Position numbers and translations under genes: made by a program. Shown piece by piece: positions 23,481-33,844 of a DNA stretch of 64,000 bases. The stretch comes from Symsagittifera roscoffensis (lineage: Eukaryota; Xenacoelomorpha; Acoela; Convolutidae): contig NC_087068.1 in the NCBI RefSeq assembly GCF_963678635.1, forward strand, positions 25,794,318-25,858,317, written 5' to 3'. Numbering within the stretch: position 1 is the first letter of the stretch; each line of letters starts with the position of its first letter. The notes below the pieces were generated by a model. That model made no database searches. It saw only the letters and a list, made by a program, of their open reading frames with translations, and was not told the origin of the DNA.

Positions 23481-23971
23481 ACAAACTTCAAAAATTATTT
23501 TTAAAAAATATTTGTAAAATGATTTACATTTTTTTTATTAGTATGAATCTTTCATTCATTGTAATTACTGAATTTTTAGATAAGTTTTTAAGCTATTTCA
23601 ATTACATTCCAAACTTTCAACCAATTGGAAAAATGATTGAGTAAATAATAAAATGGAGAAAACAGGTAAAATGAAACGCACCTTTTAAATTGCGGCATTG
23701 GGTTCAGCATCCACTTATGGTCGCAAAACCTAACATTAAATTACTACGGACAAAATTTGTCACAGAAATTGTAGCTTTTTCAACTATTTTCAAATGTTTG
23801 CAATCTAGAAACCAGAACAATAGCTTCTATCTTGATTATATTTGTTAAAAATTGCAATATGGGTGACCAAGTTGCCTATCGCTTAATCCACTGGCAAAAA
23901 TATTTCAGCATACATTTAATTTTCTGAAAACCAATTAGTGGCTTCAATTTTCTTCTTTTAAAAATCAATTG
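23481..23971. other. AT-rich stretch, possibly containing copia-like LTR sequence
   Basis: No gene seen. Some of it is presumably the 3' LTR starting at 23461, but its right border is not recognisable. Confidence 0.4.
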
Positions 23972-25191
23972 AAAGCAAGTGAAATTTGAAACGAATTATA
24001 AGTTAATTGTCATAATTATTTCGAAGTTAGTTATCGAACAAACAGTTCTTTTTTTGAAACTTTCAACTGTTTCAAAACAATTTGGATAGTTTGAGCTGTT
24101 TCAAAAAAAAACTATGGCCTTAAGCAAGGCTATCACTGGAAGTTACTTCTGAAAGTTTTTACCCATTTTTGAAATGAAACCGTTTTTTGAGCAAAACAAA
24201 GAAAATAAATACAAAAAAAAAATAAACTTAAAAACAAATTGTGTTTCTTACCAGGATTCAACAAAAAAAATTTGAAACCAACCCCAGTCAATCCCATGTC
24301 ATAGTGAATTTTTCTGAATCAACATTTATTCTTGAATGAAACGAGCAACTTCGGGAAAAATTTCTCCTCCAGTGTAATTTCTTCGAATTTTTACCTTATT
24401 CACCTACGAATATCCAGTTTTATTGCCCTCGACGGAAAATTTAAAAGGTGCTCAAAAATTTTGTGCCTGCTCGAGTTCTTGCTCAAGTGATATGGTACCC
24501 TCTGTACCTACTCAAATTTTTGCTCAAAAGATCTTTTTTACTAATTTCAACTTTTTATCCTTCGTATATATCAAGTATGAGGGGCAAAAAGAAAGTTACA
24601 AGGAAAGCATTCAGTCGGGGCTGATTTTCAAAAACAACTCAACTATTTTGTCGAATCTTTTTCAGGTCGAACAAAATTTAAAAAAAAAACGGGCCAAAAA
24701 ACTTTAGGCACTTTCTGGAAAGTTTCAACTAGAAAAATTGCGTTTTTTTGGCGCTCGCTACCCCCCCCCCTAAAAACTAGTATCTAAATGTACTTTCAGA
24801 AAAAATTAGGCAAATCTCTGAGGAAAGCAAAAGCTGCCCACCCCTTCCCCCCCCCCCACCGCTACTGTTTACAAAATAACTTGTATATCGTAGGCTTGAT
24901 TCAAGACGAGTGAGTCTAAGGGCCTCAATCTTTCTAGGTAATCGTCAATTGGCACAATATCGCCTAACTCCCTCCCAATTTTAATGTAGCGTTTTACCGA
25001 TAAAATATTAACAGGTCTTATTGTTTCAACGCGATTTCTGCCTTATATTTGCCACCTAATCTGCCAATTTTGCCGGAAAGACTGGTAATCCATTTTCTTG
25101 AAACCTTTTCGGTCAAAAGTTATGCCTAAGTTGCAGTACAATTAATGGCACTATTTTCTGGCTTACTTAATCTTTTCAAGGCCCTCACTGT

Positions 25192-25444
25192 TGTTAAAGT
25201 CGTATCTGTATAAGATCAAAAAGGTTGTTGATAAGTTGTATTGTAGACAAACTGTTAGGCATCAAATCGAAATTTTACTGCATTCTTTTATTTCAGATCC
25301 CATCGGACATTAGAGATCGCAAGGTCACGACAGCAGGTCCCCAGACAGAAAGAAAAAGTTGATATCACTTACATAAACTCAAACTAGTTTCTATCTCGAA
25401 CAACTGATAGCACTTACATAAACTCAAAACTGGTCCCTATCTCA
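25192..25444 (-). repeat. 3' LTR of the gypsy-like element
   Basis: 253 bp, aligned end to end with 31097-31349. The base stretch just inside it (minus strand GTGGCTGCCCGAA before TGAGATAGGG) is not a good polypurine tract, so the plus-strand primer is unusual or mutated. Confidence 0.92.
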
Positions 25445-25643
25445 TTCGGGCAGCCACAAATAAATATTAGAGCGTAGATATAAAATTTATCAACTCACTG
25501 TTTTTTTTTCTATTGGATCATGTTACTAGTTAAGTTTTAGTTTACATTGAGTTTTCAGGCACACCTGTCAAACCTCTCTTAAGGTTTTCTTTCTCCTTTT
25601 TTTTCAGTTGTCCTCACTTGTGCTCTATTCGGTGGATCATAAC

Positions 25644-26125
25644 TCACCCCATTTTGTTAATTCCGCATCTCTGTCGTGTTGATTTTCTCGTCGCTGTTTC
25701 ACACTCGCATTTTTTTCGTTTTCCACCGACGGTTCTTGGTGATCTCTCCCTAGCCGTTCCCGACGGTACATCGTTTCCTTCGCTCGCCGTATTCTTCACC
25801 GGTTCGTTTTGTTCGATTTCCCACTCGCTATCTTCGTCATCTTCGCTCTCGTCCGCACTGTACTCCACTATACGTTGTTTCGTCGATCTTCGCGCGTTCA
25901 CCATTTCGACCCGACCCTTCTCGGCTCTGCGCTTACACTTTGTGGGTTCACTTGGGCCCGGGGTACTATGTACTCTTCTACTCGGTCTGGGATGCACGCA
26001 TCGCCTCTATTCTCAATTAGGCTTTCTTTGGCCGCCGATCTAAAAGAAACACCACTCCGCCTTAGTAACGACCCTTTTTTCATCTGCACCGTATGCTTAG
26101 TCAATTTTTCAATTTTTAATGGCAA
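25644..26125 (-). pseudogene. Charged C-terminal region after integrase, frameshifted
   Basis: Two overlapping open frames (26125-25898 and 25997-25644) follow the integrase stop within a few bases. The first is Lys/Arg/Ser-rich. The second has an acidic core (ADESEDDEDSEWE) flanked by Arg/Lys-rich ends. They may be one ancestral C-terminal extension of Pol joined by a frameshift near 25930, or a small extra gene. No envelope features (signal peptide, transmembrane segment) are visible and no chromodomain is recognisable. Confidence 0.5.
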
Positions 26126-26131
26126 ACGTTT

Positions 26132-27322
26132 TTACCTTCTTGGGTCCTCTGGATCCGTTTTTCCAGTCCTTTGGTAAACGGTCGTTGAGCTGGTCTTGTG
26201 CTTTTTGAGCCATGTTGGAGCTTTAGGTGATCTTATTTCCTTGGGGTCAACTACTTCCTGAGCCTTGGGATCCGCTACCACCTCGTCATCCAAAAAGATT
26301 CGAGCTTTCCTATTTTGTGGAGCGTACACCAAATCGCTTCTCTTCTCCCAATCTAGGGTGAGTTCTACTTCCGGGAGATTTCCCGCCTTGTCTAAACAAG
26401 ATAACTTTTGGATAACAACATTGTTCCAATTTAAATTTTTTAATGACGGTTTTTTCTTAAAATTTCGCAGAGCCGTATTTGCTTCTCGTCCATGGTAGGC
26501 TTCAAAAGGCATTAATTTAGACTTAGAGTGTGGCACGAAACGTAACGCGCTGAGCGCACATGATATCATTGCTCCAAACTTGTAGTTCTTATTTTCCTGA
26601 AGATAAGTTAACACGTAGTTTTTTATCGACCCAATAGTTCGTTCGACCATTCCTGTCGCGCGATGATCCCTAACCGGAGATTTAATAAGTTCGATACCTT
26701 CGTAGTTACAGAAGTTTTGAATTTCGTTTGAGAAAAACCCAGTGGCCTGATCCATATGCAATTTCCTTGGGTGTCCATGAGTATTTATGTACTTCCTTAG
26801 GAACTTCAATACATTTTTGGATTTGTTACTTGAACAAACAAACGCCGACGGCCAATGCGAGAAAGTATCTACTGCTACAAGTACATACTTTTTGCGACCC
26901 CTTACATAATTTACTGGGCCCCAGAAATCTAATTGGACTAAATCATTCGGTTCCTTAGACACATAAGTTTCCCCAATGTCACTTTTTGGAATGTCCGGTT
27001 TAAGGTTTTCACCTGCTTCTAAGCAACTTTTGCAGTATTTTGCTGTAGCAGCGATGTTCCGATGCATAAAAGGAATCCACACGTCTTTTGCGGCTGCAAA
27101 CATTTTGTAACGCCCATGATGGATATAGTGTAGACGATTGAGGATTGCTGATGACAGTTCCTTCGGTATTGCTAACCGGCCGTCCATCCACAGGCAATTC
27201 TCACGCACTGCAAAATCGTTGTAGTGTTGGGCGTAGTATTGTCCTAGTCTTGTTATTATCTCCTTTGCTCGTGGGTTTTTGTCTCTGATGTTATCCCTGA
27301 TTGTCTTCGTAATTCGGTCTTT
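26132..27322 (-). pseudogene. gypsy-like integrase (HHCC and DDE core)
   Basis: Catalyses 3' processing and strand transfer of element cDNA. The frame runs from just after TAA (27325-27323) to 26132; the listed 358-residue numbering starts at 27208. The zinc domain is H27-x3-H31...C59-x2-C62. The catalytic core is D94 (QLDFWGP), D153 (HMDQATGF) and E189 (HRATGMVERTIG), with 35 residues between the last two, as in active integrases. All catalytic residues are present. A basic and acidic C-terminal tail follows (FLDDEVV, WLKKHK). Codons upstream of 27208 (KTIRDNIRDKNP, QYYAQHYND) belong to the same domain, so the true start is upstream of any Met. Confidence 0.92.
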
Positions 27323-27381
27323 TTAGATGTTTGCTTCTATCAGTTTCAAACTCAAAACTTCCGGGTGTTCAATCTTTTTCA

Positions 27382-28152
27382 CTATTTTACAGTCTGATGG
27401 CAATATAGAATAAATCCATTTGTCGTTCTGTACAAGTGGGTAGGATTAACGGGGAACTGGTGTGGAAAAGAGATGATCGTATTTAATTTTTCAGAATTAG
27501 TCTGTTTTATATCAAGTTTTTCGGGTGGTATCATTTCAATATCGGAATCCGAACTAACACTAGGAGGTTGATTAAAGCGGTTCAGAACAACGTTTAGGTT
27601 CACATTTCCAGAATTAGTCGATGTGTTGACGATGGACGAAATTGGAGGATCATTTTTCTCGGGCAAATTACTCATGTTTTTATCGTTTACGTTACTCAAA
27701 TTATTCAGAGTTAAGGGTTTGCTACTGTAATTTTTGAAAGTAAATGGCTTGTCACTGTAATTTTGTAAGATGGAAGGCTTGCAACTGTAATTTTTCAAAG
27801 TAGGAGGCTTTCTATTGTAATTATTCAAAATGAAAGGATTGCGATTGTAATTATTCAAAATTGAAGGCTTGCAACTGTAATTTAAGCAATGAGAACAACG
27901 TCTGAAATTCTTTCTTCGGTATTTGCATATTTCCGCCGGTATGCAAATGTCTCGACGCTGACTTGCATATTCATCTTTTCTTTCATTCTTATTGGATGGA
28001 ACTGATTTCGTTGTGTCGAAACATGACTGTTCGCCCCCTTTTGTCGGTTTTGGCTTAATTATATTCACTTTCTGACCCCTAGGCTTCATTTTATCCTTGG
28101 GCTTCAATGCCGCGTTTATCATTCTTATCTTCGCTACTGTAAAATTTTCATC
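27382..28152 (-). pseudogene. Pol linker between RNase H and integrase with six decapeptide repeats
   Basis: In frame with the RNase H frame, from which it is separated only by TAG. From the first ATG (28122) it is 246 codons, Lys/Asn/Pro/Ser-rich. Residues 81-140 (27882-27703) are six consecutive 10-residue repeats of the form N-Y-[SN]-x-[KN]-P-x-[IT]-[LF]-[NKQ], for example NYSCKPSILN and NYNRKPPTLK. Downstream is a Ser/Thr/Asn-rich stretch with SDSDIEMIPPEKLD. Near 27415 the frame shifts into the region leading to the integrase zinc domain. Linkers here are normally short and variable, so an array of perfect-period repeats is unusual. Confidence 0.8.
27703..27882 (-). repeat. In-frame 30-bp minisatellite, six units, inside gypsy-like pol
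   Basis: Six 30-bp units without a single length change, encoding the decapeptides described for 27382-28152. Units differ at several codons, so they are not newly amplified, yet the frame and period are kept. Confidence 0.92.
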
Positions 28153-29205
28153 CTAATGACTTGTCTCGGGTGCCTCTGCGGACGTAAACCGAGACAAATA
28201 GTCAGCCATCCCCATTTTCGACCCTTTTCTATGTTCAGGTTTAAATTCGTATGGCACCAGTCGATCATAACATCGAGTTAATCGACTGAAGAACGTTTTA
28301 TTTCCTTTCGGTGACGAATTCAACACTGTAAGTAGCGCTTTATAATCAGATATGACTGTGAAATATCGGCCGTATATATAATTTCGAAAATGTTCCGTGG
28401 CCCACACTACCGCGAGTAATTCTAATTCATTCGTAGAGTGTTTTTTCTCAGCCGGATTAAGGTAACAGAATGCAAACCTGGATGCGCAATACTGTTCTAA
28501 CACCGCCCCTAGGCCATCGTGACTAGCGTCACAAATAATTCTAGTTTCACGGTGAATGTCGAAATGTCGTAATTCGAAAAAATTTTCCACAAGCGATTTT
28601 AATTGTTGGAACGCAATTTCGCAAACGGGCGTCCAGACAAAATCGTTATTTTGACTCAGTAGTGGTCTTAAAGGTGCGCTTATTTCCGCGAGTTTGGGTA
28701 AAAGTTTGTGTAAACTGTGTAGTGAACCCATTAAAGATTTCGACTGCTTTCGAGATTTTGGGGTTTTCAGGTCCTCTATTGCTTGTGTTTTTCTTACTAG
28801 GGGCGTGATGCCATTTTCCCCAATCCGATATCCGAGCCATTTGCACTCTGTTTTTGCAAATTCACATTTTCGTAATTTTAACGCGACATTGGAGACATCC
28901 AGTTTTTTCAATATCTTTTCCACCAACGCAATGTGTTCGATCTTGGTTCGAGCAATTAAAATGTCATCTATGAACGCGTTAGCTTGAGGGAATTCCTTAA
29001 GTAAATTATCAATTACTTTTTGTAATTCCGCCATTATTGACGTAAGTACGTAAAATCCGTTTTTAAAACGATAGGTTCCCGTGGATTTCCCACCGACTAG
29101 TGAGAAATTGCATTGCTCGCTTTTTTTTGTACTAAGGCGACTTGTCCGTACGCATATGTGAAATCCAACGTTGTAAAATGTACATTCCCCGCTTTTTTTC
29201 CGCAA
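28153..29205 (-). pseudogene. gypsy-like reverse transcriptase palm and RNase H
   Basis: FIDD at residues 78-81 (about 28963-28974) is the RT polymerase site ([FY]-x-D-D). KCEFAKTECKWLGYRI and NGITP are the usual connection region. RNase H acidic residues are visible as ICDASHDG (D226), NELELLAV (E262) and VISDYKAL (D287), and ADYLSR closes the domain at residues 334-339. The first 25 residues are out of the ancestral frame. The frame ends at TAG (28155-28153), but the next codons stay in frame with the open frame at 28152-27382, so one nonsense change separates them. Confidence 0.92.
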
Positions 29206-29920
29206 TAATCTGACATATTCCGTCTACTAGTTCGTCAATATTTGGCATTTGGTACTTATTCTTGTGTACCTGCTTGTTCAATTCTCTTGATTCCAGCGCT
29301 AATTTTATACTTCCATCTTTTTTTACTGTAATCACGATAGGGGAGACGAAATACTTATCTGAGCACTCTTTTACATTTACGATATGCCCTTCATTTATCA
29401 GCCGATGAATTTCTTTATCCACCTTGTCTTGTAGACTGATAGGCACCCTGCGCCCTTTTTGTTGTATAGGCCTCAAATTTTCGAAAAATTCAGCTCCTAC
29501 TTTCGCGTTCCGGATCTTCCCTATTCTAGTAAATAAATTTGGGTACAACTTACAGAAGTATGTTTGCAATTCGTCATTATCCTCCTCCTCTTGACTGCTC
29601 CCTTCCCCTGTGATTCCCATCATTTTCTTCCGTTGAACTAACTCGGGGCCCAGGGTGCCCATCAGATCGCGCCCCAGGATTGAATGATGATTTCCGGATT
29701 TTACTGACACTTGTGCTGGTGCTGCCCAACCGTTTAATGACATCATCACTGCTACCTTCCCCAGTATGTTTATTTGGTTGTTATTGTAATCCAAAAATTC
29801 ATCTTTTGAAGGCTGTAGTTGATTATTCGCCTTACCTAACGCTGTTTTTAGATCCGTTATGCTGAAAATCGTCACTGGGGATCCACTATCTATCCACAGC
29901 CACATCTTCTTTCCTGACAC
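29132..29920 (-). pseudogene. gypsy-like protease and start of reverse transcriptase
   Basis: Residues 7-20 carry the retropepsin active site WLWIDSGSPVTI (D11-S12-G13) and residues 80-86 the second retropepsin signature SILGRDL. Residues about 155-245 are the RT fingers, with FVSPIVITVKKDGS and a charged LNKQVHKNKYQMP block. The frame is lost near 29190, where the text slips out of the expected L-D-F-x-x-A-Y-x-Q RT motif (visible in another frame at about 29173-29135). The start codon is arbitrary: in the intact element this would be part of a Pol or Gag-Pol fusion. Confidence 0.88.
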
Positions 29921-29941
29921 CTCAACCTTGACTCGGAGGTG

Positions 29942-31097
29942 TCAGCAACCTTGAACCCCAGGGATCTTCAGTTCAGTCTCATTCTTCTTCCTTTTTATTG
30001 ACATTACCATGTAATCGTCCGATCCTGACGTCGTGGATTCATTTTCCCCGCTCCCCTGCTGGTTCACCCAAGACACTGGATCTTCATTCAAGTCATTTAC
30101 GTTCTGCGTACTCTGATGATGCTCATTTTCATCTCTAACTAAGCCGACTCGTCCTCGTCCTCTCCATTGGTTAGTACCTCTCCTAATTCCTCGACATGCT
30201 CTTTCAAAATGTCCCAATTTTTGGCACGATTTGCATGTTGCTCCCTTTGCAGGACAACTTGCGATGTGGTCAAGGGTAAAATTTGGTGCGTCGCAATTGT
30301 AACACCTACGGTTATTGCCGCTTCCCCCACTACTAATTGATCCTTGGGTGTATCCTCCACTTCCCCGCGTCCTCGACCTCGGAAAAATCCTTGTCCCCTT
30401 CTAATGTTTTTTACCGGTTCCTGTTTTTTTGAAATTGCCGGAGCTATTGAAGCTGGTTTTCCCGTATATGATCTGTATGCGCGCTCACCACGTTCATATG
30501 ATAAGGCGATCCGGTAGACTTCCTCAGGTAACTTTGTTGATCGTGATAAATCTCGTTGGCAATCCGATTCCGGCATATTCATAATGAAGATATCACGAAC
30601 ATTTTCGGCCTTATTTGCAAAATCACATCTTCCTGCTAGGGCGCTTAGTTCCGCGTGGAATTTTTCGAACGTTTCGTTCTCACGTTGTTTTCGTCCGTAT
30701 AAAAGTCCCCGTTCATGAATTACATTCCGCTCACGTTGGAAAACACTTTGCATCTCATCAAGGACCGTTTTAATATTAACCGTCGGTTTTCGTGCTTTGA
30801 ATAACCGTTGCGCCTCGTCTCCGATACAAAGATATAGATTAGACTTTAACTTCTTTTCCGAATCGAGACGGTTTTTCCCATTGACCTCCTCAGGCAACGC
30901 CGTGATAGCCGCCGCATTTAGAGTACTCGCAAAATAGAAATCATCGGGATCAATGTCGTATTTTGCTATCATCCCCCAGTGAAATTTAATTATCCACTCC
31001 TCCCAGTAAACTGGAGGTTCCGGTGTTCGTGTTTCCCAAAATGCTATTGTATTTAGTGGATTTTTCCCCCTCCTTTTTTCTCTGCTGGCTGCGCCAT
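29942..31097 (-). pseudogene. gypsy-like Gag with two zinc knuckles, frameshifted
   Basis: Gag forms the particle and packages RNA. Starting at the ATG on the LTR/PBS border the frame reads MAQPAEKKGGG and then shifts by one base in an A/G-rich run near 31067. The main frame continues through EPPVYWEEWII and the capsid-like part (30972-30400, with CDFANKAENVRDIF and PEEVYRIALSYERGERAYRS). An Arg/Gly-rich RGRGRG segment leads to another frameshift near 30370. The two knuckles at 30304-30194 then read C-x2-C-x8-H-x3-C and C-x2-C-x4-H-x4-C in the second frame. Twin knuckles of this kind are common in metazoan gypsy elements. The C-terminal acidic tail ends at 29942. Confidence 0.88.
31083..31096 (-). 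other. Primer-binding site (TGGCGCAGCCAGC), overlaps Gag start codon
   Basis: Directly abuts the 5' LTR. TGGCGCAG followed by a pyrimidine and C is complementary to a tRNA ending in G(A/G)CTGCGCCA, as in tRNA-Ser-primed insect elements such as 17.6 and 297; the exact tRNA is an inference. The ATG at 31097-31095 uses the last LTR base and the first two PBS bases. Confidence 0.75.
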
Positions 31098-31349
31098 GTT
31101 AAGCTCGTATCTGTATAAGATCAAAAAAATTGTTGATAAGTTGTATTGTAGAGAAACTGTTAGGCATCAAATCGAAATCTTACTGCACTCTTTTATTTCA
31201 GATCCCATCGGACATTAGAGATCGCAAGGTCACGACAGCAGGTCCCCAGACAGAAAGAACAAGTTGATAGGACTTACATAAACTCAAACTGGTTTCTATC
31301 TCGAACAATTGATAGCACTTACATAAACTCAAAATTGGTCCCTATCTCA
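31097..31349 (-). repeat. 5' LTR of the gypsy-like element
   Basis: TGTTAA...CTATCTCA on the plus strand, 253 bp. It contains a duplicated 17-bp piece (CTTACATAAACTCAAA, twice). As the 5' LTR it should carry the promoter and polyadenylation signals, but no clear TATA box can be assigned. Confidence 0.92.
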
Positions 31350-32437
31350 CTGTCTTATAAATAGGAACCGTGCATCATTTCAAGTTCGGCCAAAAACCTT
31401 TATCGCTGACTTTATCCCACAAAGCACGCGTTGTACCAATGGCTTGATTTGCATCAACTTTGAGCTTCTAAATATACAACACACAAGATTAATAGTGGAT
31501 TTAAGGGGAGTGGACGTTTCATTTAGGAAATTGAGACCCTCGCTACACAATAGGGTCCAACTTACTATTTTACGTCATAAAATTTTTGATCGCCTGTTAA
31601 AAAAATCGAAAGACCCTGTCCTAATTCTTAAAAACTTTGATGGATAAACGCGCCAAAAATCACGGGCTGATCTAAGATTTTCTCGAGGGGTAGGGGGCGG
31701 ACTTTCGAAAACTTCGTCGACCGTTTACTTAGGTCGACCAAAAAGATTTTCCGAGCTCTCCCAAATCACTAAAAAGACCCTGTTTTGATCAAATTTTTGG
31801 CGCAGCAGACAAAATTTAGTGAAAAACAGGCCAAAAAGGCGTTTTAAGGCACTTTTTGGAAAATTTTGACCAAAAACTTGCGTTTTTTTGGCGCGCGCTC
31901 CCCCTCAAAATTATTATATTTTGGCTTGGCGCTGATGGCGCCTTCAGAAAATTTTTAGGGTCCGTCGTCAAAATGGATGTCTCACAATAGTACAGAGGGG
32001 ACCATTTGGGATAATAGGGGGTCGAATCCCTGAGGGGGGGGGAGCAAATCGGTTCATGTCAAAAATCCATAAATTTTGCACAAAACGTTTTTAAAACAGA
32101 TATTTGTTCTTCATACTTTACAGTGTAAAATCACGCATTTAGCCGTAGCAACACTTAAAACAAACAAAAAACTGGGTATTTTGAGAGTAAGGAAACTGGA
32201 AAAGAAACTGGACAAGAAATTATCTTTTTTCAAATGATAAAAAAGGATAATTTCAAAACTTGTTAGTTTTCACAACCAATTTTTCGCAAAGCCTGAAGTT
32301 CAAATTACCCTTCCCGATGGTTGCGTTAAGAATAGATTATAAAAAAAATTACCTTATTTGATTTTGTTATAACGTCAATTGCGAACACCTTCATAATTTT
32401 CAGCTTCATCAAGATGGCAGGATTGGTTGCAGAAGCG

Positions 32438-32645
32438 TTACCATTTCTGATCAGCTTGTCCAGTTTTTCCAATAGATGCTTCCAAGTTTCCGAATCGCAT
32501 TGGGCGCATAAACAGGTAGCTTAAGCTCACACATCGTCGTACGGCATTGGAGAGCATTTGTAATAAAATGATCTTCTGACTTTTCAGTAGAGCTTTCAAG
32601 AGTAGAATACCAAATTGAGTCATCATACTCGACTGCATTGTACAA
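32438..32645 (-). pseudogene. TPR-like reading-frame fragment, copy A
   Basis: Minus-strand text with VLYNAVEYDDSIWYST resembles a tetratricopeptide helix pair (small residue, Y, then A/S-I-x-x-Y at TPR spacing). It is followed by NALQCRTTMCELKLP. A frameshift near 32518 leads to another open frame (ETWKHLLEKLDKLIRNG) running to a possible GT donor (AAATAAG|GTAAT) near 32350. The same text at 37431-37660 has a longer helix (TRALEG). It may be a captured or duplicated piece of a host TPR gene such as those with SMYD-type repeats; that is a guess from a short motif. Confidence 0.4.
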
Positions 32646-32649
32646 AACC

Positions 32650-32815
32650 ATCAGGCTCTTTTTCCTTTTCCCCCACCTGCAAATTTTTACATGTAAATTT
32701 GTGAACAACATTGTCCGATTGTTATGAAAATTTACATACAGACTAATAAGGCCACGGCAAACATATTTGGTCTTCATACTCAACCTCGTAAAACCACTCG
32801 TTACACGAATAAGTT
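32650..32815 (+). repeat. Dispersed repeat, also at about 56970-57120 on the opposite strand
   Basis: TTTCC.TTT.CCCCCAC, TCGATTGTTATGAAAATT, GGCAAACATATTTGG and AACCACTCGTTACAC occur here and, as reverse complement, in the intron of the EF-hand gene. Copy B of the duplication lacks it, so it inserted in copy A after duplication or was lost from B. Confidence 0.75.
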
Positions 32816-32857
32816 GAAACTGGCGTGAGGAGTCTTTTCAAGACAAATTCAAGACAC

Positions 32858-33120
32858 CTTCGTCGTACATGGTGTCTAACTTGAGCCATTGAGGGTCATC
32901 AAAGGGCAATTCAGGCTCCCTCCATTCAGCGTGTGCAAATAGTTGATTTCCCATTCGATTGGCTATATGTTTTTGAGATTCTTTTGTAGGTTGTTCCTTT
33001 TCAGGCAAAATTTTATCATGCGAATTCTCTTGAGACATATAGAGTCGTTTTTTTTGTGTCCAGTTTTGCGTCCCAAGCTTTCGATTTCTTCCGTTGTTAA
33101 CTCCAAAACCAGATCCATGG
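32858..33120 (-). other. Possible host-like exon or coding fragment
   Basis: A minus-strand frame (33038-32838) with NRMGNQLFAHAEWREPELPF and DDPQWLKLD has less biased composition than its surroundings. A plausible GT donor (GACGAAG|GTGTCTTG) lies at 32858/32857. A short overlapping frame upstream begins ATGGATCTGGTTTTGGAG at about 33120. It is not recognised; it may be linked to the TPR-like fragment 200 bp downstream, but the phase does not join simply. Confidence 0.3.
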
Positions 33121-33130
33121 TTTCAAAACA

Positions 33131-33840
33131 TTGTTAAACAGAGCCTCATGGCATTCAATAAGAATTTCCAAGTTGCTCAAGCTAAAAAAGGTCAAAAAGT
33201 TTCAAAATTTTCCCTCTGATAAAAATCCGCCCCAAAACAATCCAACAGATAAACGAGCTAGAAAAATGCGAACCATTGCAATTCACAAAAACCAGAACAA
33301 AAAAAATGTTTTCATTATCGATGACAAAAAAAACTTTTATGACGTGAAACCGAACATCTTTTTGCTGGAAATTGTTTTCAACATAATCCCTAAGCCTGAT
33401 TTAGCCGTGAAAAGACCTACTATACCGAAGAAATTAAGTCCTCGCAAGAAGAACCAACTCATCAAGTTTTATGCCACAAAAAAGCCAGGAAAGTCATGAA
33501 AACGTCAAAAAATGTTGGATTCAAGAGCTCTATGTGAACACAAAAAAAGAGGAATCTGCAAGCGAAAATTGAAGAGCTGGACATCGCTAGGCGGAATGCG
33601 GCAAGGAATAGCCCGGAGGAAACGCTGCTACAAGAGAAAGAAGAGGAAAAGGAGGAAAGAAAACGTTTCAGGTATCCTATTGGCCTAGAAAGCAGTCAAG
33701 AATCGAGCCCGTCGGGCCAACCCCTTCACCCACAAACAACTCGCACACCCAACATATCATTCAAGAACCCACCGATAGAAACGATATCTGATGATGATGC
33801 CAGCGATCTCATTTTTAACATATTGTTCTTTTTAGAATTA
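33131..33840 (+). pseudogene. Second gypsy family, post-integrase fragment
   Basis: Plus-strand text matches 39530-40130 (shared: AAGAAGAACCAACTCA, AAGTTTTATGCCACAAAA, GAAGAGCTGGACATCGCTAGGC, GGTATCCTATTGGCCTAGAAAG). The 123-residue frame 33131-33499 is Lys-rich and is probably a shifted reading. This piece is absent from the matching place in copy B, so it arrived separately. Confidence 0.65.
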
Positions 33841-33844
33841 AGCA

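Larger units (their letters stand above)
25192..31349 (-). mobile_element. Ty3/gypsy-like LTR retrotransposon, structurally complete, coding broken
   Basis: Two 253-bp LTRs starting TG and ending CA flank gag, protease, RT, RNase H, integrase and a charged C-terminal region, read on the minus strand. The order (integrase after RNase H) defines the gypsy/Metaviridae type. The target duplication CTGT lies at 25188-25191 and 31350-31353. By eye the LTRs differ at about 13 of 253 positions, so the insertion is not recent. Coding lesions: Gag frameshift near 31067 and again near 30370, frameshifts near 29190 and 29130, TAG at 28155-28153, frameshift near 27415, TAA at 27325-27323, and a stop at 26134-26132. 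It would need proteins supplied elsewhere to move. Confidence 0.93.

Noticed and set aside
25618-26177. Plus-strand frames of 122-141 codons
   Set aside because: Antisense to the charged C-terminal region of the gypsy-like element; Phe/Ser/Leu-rich shadow.
31444-31647. 67-residue protein identical at 36421-36624
   Set aside because: Part of the recent segmental duplication with identical flanks; identity is not evidence of selection.
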